The notes beneath the pieces are model-generated. The model was not told where the DNA came from and searched no databases. It saw nothing but the letters and a program-made list of their open reading frames with translations. A DNA stretch of 20,193 nt, from positions 1 to 20,193 of the forward strand of contig SMXL01000111.1 in assembly GCA_004356385.1 (NCBI GenBank), written 5' to 3'. Every line of letters starts with the position of its first letter. Positions within the stretch are counted from its first letter, which is position 1. This document shows positions 16,795 to 20,193 of the stretch, piece after piece. This stretch comes from Bacteroidota bacterium (GTDB lineage Bacteria; Bacteroidota; Rhodothermia; Rhodothermales; UBA10348). A program made the position numbers and the translations under genes.

Positions 16795-17739
16795 TTAATA
16801 TCTCTTCAACGAGACGTTTCCAACGCCCGAATGGAGTGTCAGCGACGGCCCTCCTCCATTTAATTCTCCACCAAAGGATTTAGACATCCACTTCCCTTTG
16901 ACTCTGAGATCGAAATCACAACTTGCTGATCCAAGACTCGAGTGGGCTTCAACGTCAACGGCAATATCGTCGGCAAGATAAACCGTTACATTACCTGCGC
17001 CCGTACCTAGATCTGAATCCTCACGTGGTTGGCGCGTAACAGTGGCCACCACATTTCCAGCGCCCGTCTGGGCATTTATCTCCCCGGCTACTTCATCTAT
17101 CGTGATATTTCCCGCTCCTGTGCGAACATCGACGTAACCGACGACAGATTCGATGTTGATATTTCCAGCGCCGGAGGAGATGTCAACAGGACCGTTAATA
17201 TCACCGATCACGATGTTTCCGGCTCCGGTACGACCAACGACCATGCCCTCCAGGTCCTCAATCTCCACATTGCCGGCCCCATTTTCAAAGTCGATGTTAA
17301 ATCGTTCTGGAACTCGGATCGTAACCGTCAACTTGAATTTTTTCTTTCTGTGCAGCTTTTTCCACGACCAGGATCCGTTACCGTCATCATCAAATCTCGA
17401 CTCGACAACCACATTGTTTCCGTCTTGGGAAATGTCATACTCGTGCTGCTCAAGGATTTTCTTTTCCTCCTCAGAACTTACACCGCGAATATCGCGCTCG
17501 AGTTCTACGTACACCTCGTCGTCTCCTGAAGCCTCAATGATGATCGATCCTCTATCAATGTCGATGTACAGCGTCCCCCCAGGTCGCACATCAAAACGTG
17601 CCTTGATAATGTCTTTCGTTCCAGGTCTTTCATTCCGAAAATCTGGTTTCACGTTGGCCCGTGCATCGGTCGTGGCGATGGTCGCAGCAAAGCCAGATAC
17701 GATGAACAGCAGTGTAAAAACGGTAGCTAAAGACTTCAT
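16795..17739 (-). CDS. Exported beta-solenoid protein, DUF4097-like, Asn-ladder type
   Basis: Counting from the ATG at 17739, 314 residues with a Sec signal (MKSLATVFTLLFIVSGFAAT); an ATG 15 codons earlier (17784) is possible but only lengthens the n-region. After an N-terminal beta-rich part, a solenoid starts at residue 154. GAGN recurs at 154, 172, 190, 208 and 226, exactly 18 residues apart, then at 247 after a 21-residue unit. A final SGVGNVSL ends the protein. This is the DUF4097/putative-adhesin class: exported proteins of unknown function that often accompany envelope regulators. Each coil places an Asn and two small Gly/Ala residues at one corner, which would stack as an Asn ladder. 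It is the last gene of the operon and is followed by a strong terminator. Cys289 of the open frame (Cys274 here) is the only mature cysteine I see. Confidence 0.86.
   Translation of the reverse strand: MKSLATVFTLLFIVSGFAATIATTDARANVKPDFRNERPGTKDIIKARFDVRPGGTLYIDIDRGSIIIEASGDDEVYVELERDIRGVSSEEEKKILEQHEYDISQDGNNVVVESRFDDDGNGSWSWKKLHRKKKFKLTVTIRVPERFNIDFENGAGNVEIEDLEGMVVGRTGAGNIVIGDINGPVDISSGAGNINIESVVGYVDVRTGAGNITIDEVAGEINAQTGAGNVVATVTRQPREDSDLGTGAGNVTVYLADDIAVDVEAHSSLGSASCDFDLRVKGKWMSKSFGGELNGGGPSLTLHSGVGNVSLKRY
17065..17280 (-). repeat. Four tandem 54-bp coding units in the Asn-ladder paralog
   Basis: Four consecutive 18-residue coils that each start with GAGN, followed by one 21-residue unit. 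The period is the same as in the upstream paralog, but the corner residue is Asn instead of Asp. Confidence 0.9.
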
Positions 17740-17858
17740 TGTTTTAGATAGTTCGACGATGTATTTCTTGTGGGCGATAACCATTACGGATATGATTCGA
17801 CCGAGTTACAATCCAATTCAGCTATTTTTCAACCATTTTACGCGCTTCTTATTCTTTT

Positions 17859-19109
17859 TCAGCGGGATGCTTGTATCGAGACCTCTCCAGAGCCCGTCCG
17901 AATTTCGATACGCCCCCCTCCGCGATTCAGAATTCCTTTGACACTTCTTACGCGTCCTCCCCGAAAGTCCCGCGATGCGTCCTTGAGCCGTAAGGCACGA
18001 GGACTGTCCTCAATCTCGAACTCGCCATCGAAGCCGAGATCGATCGTGACATCTGCGTTCGTGCTTTTCGGAAGGTACAGGTCAATGTCTCCATGGTCGG
18101 CGCGAAGTTCAATGGTGCCGGTCTGAAGAAACTCTGAGTTTCTGATACTGACGACAATATCACCCACCTCCGTCGTCGCGACGATCTCATCTTGAATATC
18201 AAACAGTTCGATATCGCCCGCCAGCGTTTCGACAGAAACAGTGCCCCCGATCGCGTTCCCTTCAATATCACCGCCGAACGAGATCGCAAACAAGTCCCCC
18301 TTAATATCGGCGACTTGGATACTTCCGCCGGCTGTAGAAAGATCGGCGGATCCCTCGATTTGATACGCCTCGATATCCCCGCCTGCGGTTCGCAGATCTG
18401 CATCGCCGGCAATTTCCTCCACCACGATGTCGCCGCCTCCAGTCTGAGCCTTGGCGTCTCCTGCCACTCGACTCAGTGTGATATCACCAAAGCCGGTCTC
18501 AAGATCAACTTGATCATTAATATCGGCAAGTGTGATATCACCGGCACCGCTCGAAGCCGTCACGGCGGCGCCTATGTCTGCGATGTCGATGTCCCCATTT
18601 CCCGAGTGCGCTTCTACGAATGAAGACGAGCTGACCACCGAGATGTCTCCATTTCCTGACATCACTTCAATTCCAGCATCCGTGGACATGACTGTAATGT
18701 CGCCGTTGGTCGTCGAAACAATCGCACTCATTCCGCGAGCCAGCTTTACGTACAGGTTTTTATTGTCCCCGTTTCGAAGAGATCCTTCGACGCGAATATG
18801 GTCCCTTGTTTCTTCGATCTCGCTGAACAGCCGTATTCCCTTTTCACGTGCGTCTTCTTCGTTTCTGGCCCTCACGTAAACAATCTCGGTAATTACCACT
18901 TGGTCGCCATCACTTCCGACGAGCTCTACATCTCCTGAATACCGCTCAATCTCCAGGACCGATTTCTCGGATTCGACCGTGAACGTGTGCTCAATTTCAA
19001 CCTCGAATCCATTTCGAACCCTTGACGTCGTCTGGGCCTGGACAGGAATAATCATCCAGATCGAAATGGCGACAATGGCTGAATATCTCGCGTGGTGCAT
19101 CGGACACAT
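17859..19109 (-). CDS. Exported beta-solenoid protein, DUF4097-like, Asp-ladder type
   Basis: 416 residues with a Sec signal ending near VQAQ (about residue 25); a second ATG at 19100 is an alternative start. The centre is a remarkably regular solenoid: a G-[DS]-I motif occurs at 135, 153, 171, 189, 207, 225, 243, 261, 279, 297 and 315, every 18 residues without a single indel (units such as AGDITLADINDQVDLETG). The flanking regions are also beta-rich and a final glycine-rich strand closes the protein. The family is DUF4097/putative adhesin, of unknown function. The Asp stacked at one corner in each coil is unusual and suggests cation binding. It starts 3 nt after the anti-sigma stop and is 119 nt upstream of its Asn-ladder paralog. 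Membrane anchoring other than the signal is not seen, so it is probably periplasmic or surface-exposed. Confidence 0.86.
   Translation of the reverse strand: MCPMHHARYSAIVAISIWMIIPVQAQTTSRVRNGFEVEIEHTFTVESEKSVLEIERYSGDVELVGSDGDQVVITEIVYVRARNEEDAREKGIRLFSEIEETRDHIRVEGSLRNGDNKNLYVKLARGMSAIVSTTNGDITVMSTDAGIEVMSGNGDISVVSSSSFVEAHSGNGDIDIADIGAAVTASSGAGDITLADINDQVDLETGFGDITLSRVAGDAKAQTGGGDIVVEEIAGDADLRTAGGDIEAYQIEGSADLSTAGGSIQVADIKGDLFAISFGGDIEGNAIGGTVSVETLAGDIELFDIQDEIVATTEVGDIVVSIRNSEFLQTGTIELRADHGDIDLYLPKSTNADVTIDLGFDGEFEIEDSPRALRLKDASRDFRGGRVRSVKGILNRGGGRIEIRTGSGEVSIQASR
18168..18707 (-). repeat. Ten tandem 54-bp coding units (18-residue beta-solenoid coils)
   Basis: This stretch of the Asp-ladder gene codes for ten consecutive 18-residue coils (residues 135-314). 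The protein pattern is strict, but the DNA of the units has diverged, so the array is old and held by selection on the fold rather than by recent duplication. Confidence 0.9.
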
Positions 19110-19112
19110 AAT

Positions 19113-20069
19113 TTAGTTTAATCGCTCGAGGGGAATCGTCCCGTCGAGTTCGTCAATAGCGGTTCGTGCCTGAAATCGAATAGCACTGTTTTCATCCCGG
19201 GCAGCTCGCACCAAAACTCGTATAAGGTCCTGTCGTGCCAATTCGCTTTCTGTCAACACCCTGAGCGCCTCAATCCTGAGCGCGCTGTTGGGAGATGTAT
19301 CCAGAATTTTCATAAGAAGGTCACTCAGATCTTTGTCCAATTCAGTGCCGCTGAAAATTTTTCTCAGTGCCGTGATCGCGCGCAGTTTCATCCCATTATT
19401 CGGATCATCTCGGATGATGCCTCCCAGAGCCGTGACCAACTGCGGATCCGGCTCTACGACATCGGGATCCAACATGTCTAACATTTTCATCGCCCGGAGA
19501 CGTGTTGCGGGGTTATCTGCGTTGGTAAGTGCGTAGTTCAGCAACATTCGGATTTTCTCATCAGCCAACGAACCGCTAACCGAGTTGACACCGAGCGTTC
19601 GATAGTCTACCCGGATCTGGCCCGTCATATTGTCAAACACAATATCTGAGATGTCGGCGATGACCAAGTTGCTTGGATCGGAAGACGGAGCCGCGGTTCC
19701 GCCTCCAGAAAAACGACCACCTACAAAGACCAGTACGACAGCGACCGTTACAACGGATACGCGAGCCCAGATAGGAACAGACGAGATGGCTCGGCGAGGC
19801 TCTAATCGGCGTGATCGTTGACCCGCGATTTCTCTCAAACGGCGGCCCGTTGCTTGTCGGATGGCAGCCATAACAGTTTCATCCGGTTCGACGGACGGAC
19901 TTCGGGGTACTGCTGTTTCCAGGGATACAAGTCCCGTATAGTACTCCTCACACGCGAAACACTCCTGAAGACGCGCGTCAATCTTTGCCGACTCAACGCC
20001 ATCCAATTCTCCGTAAAAGTGAAGAATCAAATCCTTCTTATCGTGCTTGCAGGAAGATGAGCGCATCAT
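19113..20069 (-). CDS. Membrane anti-sigma factor with C-terminal HEAT repeats
   Basis: A 318-residue protein in three parts. Residues 1-50 resemble a zinc-binding anti-sigma domain: HFYGELDG (17-24), then LQECFACEEYY with Cys37 and Cys40. The His normally placed three residues before the first of these cysteines is Arg33; Cys7, His9 and His17 are the other possible ligands. One membrane segment spans about 99-119 (IWARVSVVTVAVVLVFVGG). The C-terminal 150 residues, outside the cytoplasm if the N-terminus is inside, hold about four HEAT-type helical repeats of roughly 36 residues, for example NPATRLRAMKMLDML, NNGMKLRAITALRKI, NSALRIEALRVLTE and NSAIRFQARTAIDEL. It follows the ECF sigma gene by 29 nt and precedes the first solenoid gene by 3 nt. 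I infer that it holds the sigma factor inactive and senses an envelope signal through the HEAT part. Confidence 0.88.
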   Translation of the reverse strand: MMRSSSCKHDKKDLILHFYGELDGVESAKIDARLQECFACEEYYTGLVSLETAVPRSPSVEPDETVMAAIRQATGRRLREIAGQRSRRLEPRRAISSVPIWARVSVVTVAVVLVFVGGRFSGGGTAAPSSDPSNLVIADISDIVFDNMTGQIRVDYRTLGVNSVSGSLADEKIRMLLNYALTNADNPATRLRAMKMLDMLDPDVVEPDPQLVTALGGIIRDDPNNGMKLRAITALRKIFSGTELDKDLSDLLMKILDTSPNSALRIEALRVLTESELARQDLIRVLVRAARDENSAIRFQARTAIDELDGTIPLERLN

Positions 20070-20098
20070 TTGCGGTGCTTTAGTTGTGGTGCATTTTT

Positions 20099-20193
20099 CT
20101 ATTCTGATCCCAGTGCCGAAACGGGGGCGGCAGGTGCGTGCGAACCAAGCGCCTTTCTCATTTTTCGGGTGGCTCTAAACATGTAATTCTTTA
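20099..20193 (-). CDS. ECF RNA polymerase sigma factor, C-terminal end only
   Basis: The last 31 codons of a gene that continues past the right edge. The visible peptide KNYMFRATRKMRKALG followed by a short Ala/Pro tail matches the end of sigma region 4.2 (usually VKSRLFRARRKLREAL or similar), the helix that reads the -35 element. The stop is TAG at 20099-20101, 29 nt before the anti-sigma ATG. The assignment rests on a short stretch plus the anti-sigma neighbour. Confidence 0.75.
   Translation of the reverse strand, partial: KNYMFRATRKMRKALGSHAPAAPVSALGSE

Noticed and set aside
17153..17941. 262-codon plus-strand frame opposite the solenoid genes
   Set aside because: It is a Ser/Pro-rich shadow caused by the repetitive antisense codons of the solenoid repeats.
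18168..18707. CRISPR-like array or satellite, because of the 54-bp periodicity
   Set aside because: The period is an in-frame 18-residue protein repeat with divergent DNA, with no identical repeats or spacers.
1..20193. Mobile elements, tRNA or rRNA genes, phage or toxin-antitoxin genes
   Set aside because: No transposase, integrase, terminal repeats, tRNA cloverleaf or rRNA stretch was recognised anywhere in the window.

Overview
The window is a densely packed bacterial chromosome segment of roughly 50% GC. One gene, comF at the left edge, is on the plus strand; every other gene I can support is on the minus strand. Several features suggest a Bacteroidota/Rhodothermota/Balneolota-like or similar Gram-negative heterotroph: weak or absent Shine-Dalgarno sequences at most starts, Tat-exported Gfo/Idh and sugar-isomerase-like proteins, a SUMF1-type lipoprotein, DUF4097-type proteins and a membrane FadE. 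This placement is inference from gene content, not a database result.

Layout, left to right. (1) 248-916 (+) is comF. It converges tail to tail, with 3 nt between stop codons, on an orphan ABC ATPase (920-1546, -). (2) 1616-5139 (-) is an exported sugar/polyol-type group: a SUMF1-domain lipoprotein, a Tat-signal Gfo/Idh/MocA oxidoreductase and a Tat-signal hydroxypyruvate-isomerase-like TIM barrel. (3) 5308-7746 (-) holds a YdiI/MenI-like hotdog thioesterase, an MCC-type acyl-CoA carboxylase carboxyltransferase subunit and a small CsbD-like protein. (4) 7885-16636 (-) is a complete fatty-acid beta-oxidation operon read in the order TetR regulator, long-chain acyl-CoA ligase, FadN-type bifunctional hydratase/dehydrogenase, thiolase, membrane FadE. 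The first three genes are joined by 4-nt stop/start overlaps and the thiolase follows after 4 nt. A 19-bp perfect palindrome lies between a -35-like and a -10-like hexamer directly before the TetR gene, which gives a simple autoregulated switch. (5) 16795-20193 (-) is an ECF sigma factor (only its last 31 codons are inside the window), an anti-sigma protein with a zinc-finger-like N-terminus, one membrane segment and a C-terminal HEAT-repeat region, and two exported beta-solenoid (DUF4097-like) proteins. It ends at a strong intrinsic terminator (16742-16775).

How it works together. Regions 3 and 4 form a catabolic block: activation of fatty acids to acyl-CoA, one dehydrogenation, hydration/oxidation and thiolysis, with an added acyl-CoA carboxylase subunit and a thioesterase that could feed in or relieve CoA intermediates. 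Region 5 reads as a self-contained envelope-sensing circuit. It is the best candidate here for an undescribed system: an ECF sigma/anti-sigma pair whose extracytoplasmic part is a HEAT solenoid, transcribed with two secreted proteins that share an exact 18-residue coil period but carry different ladder residues (Asp in one, Asn in the other).
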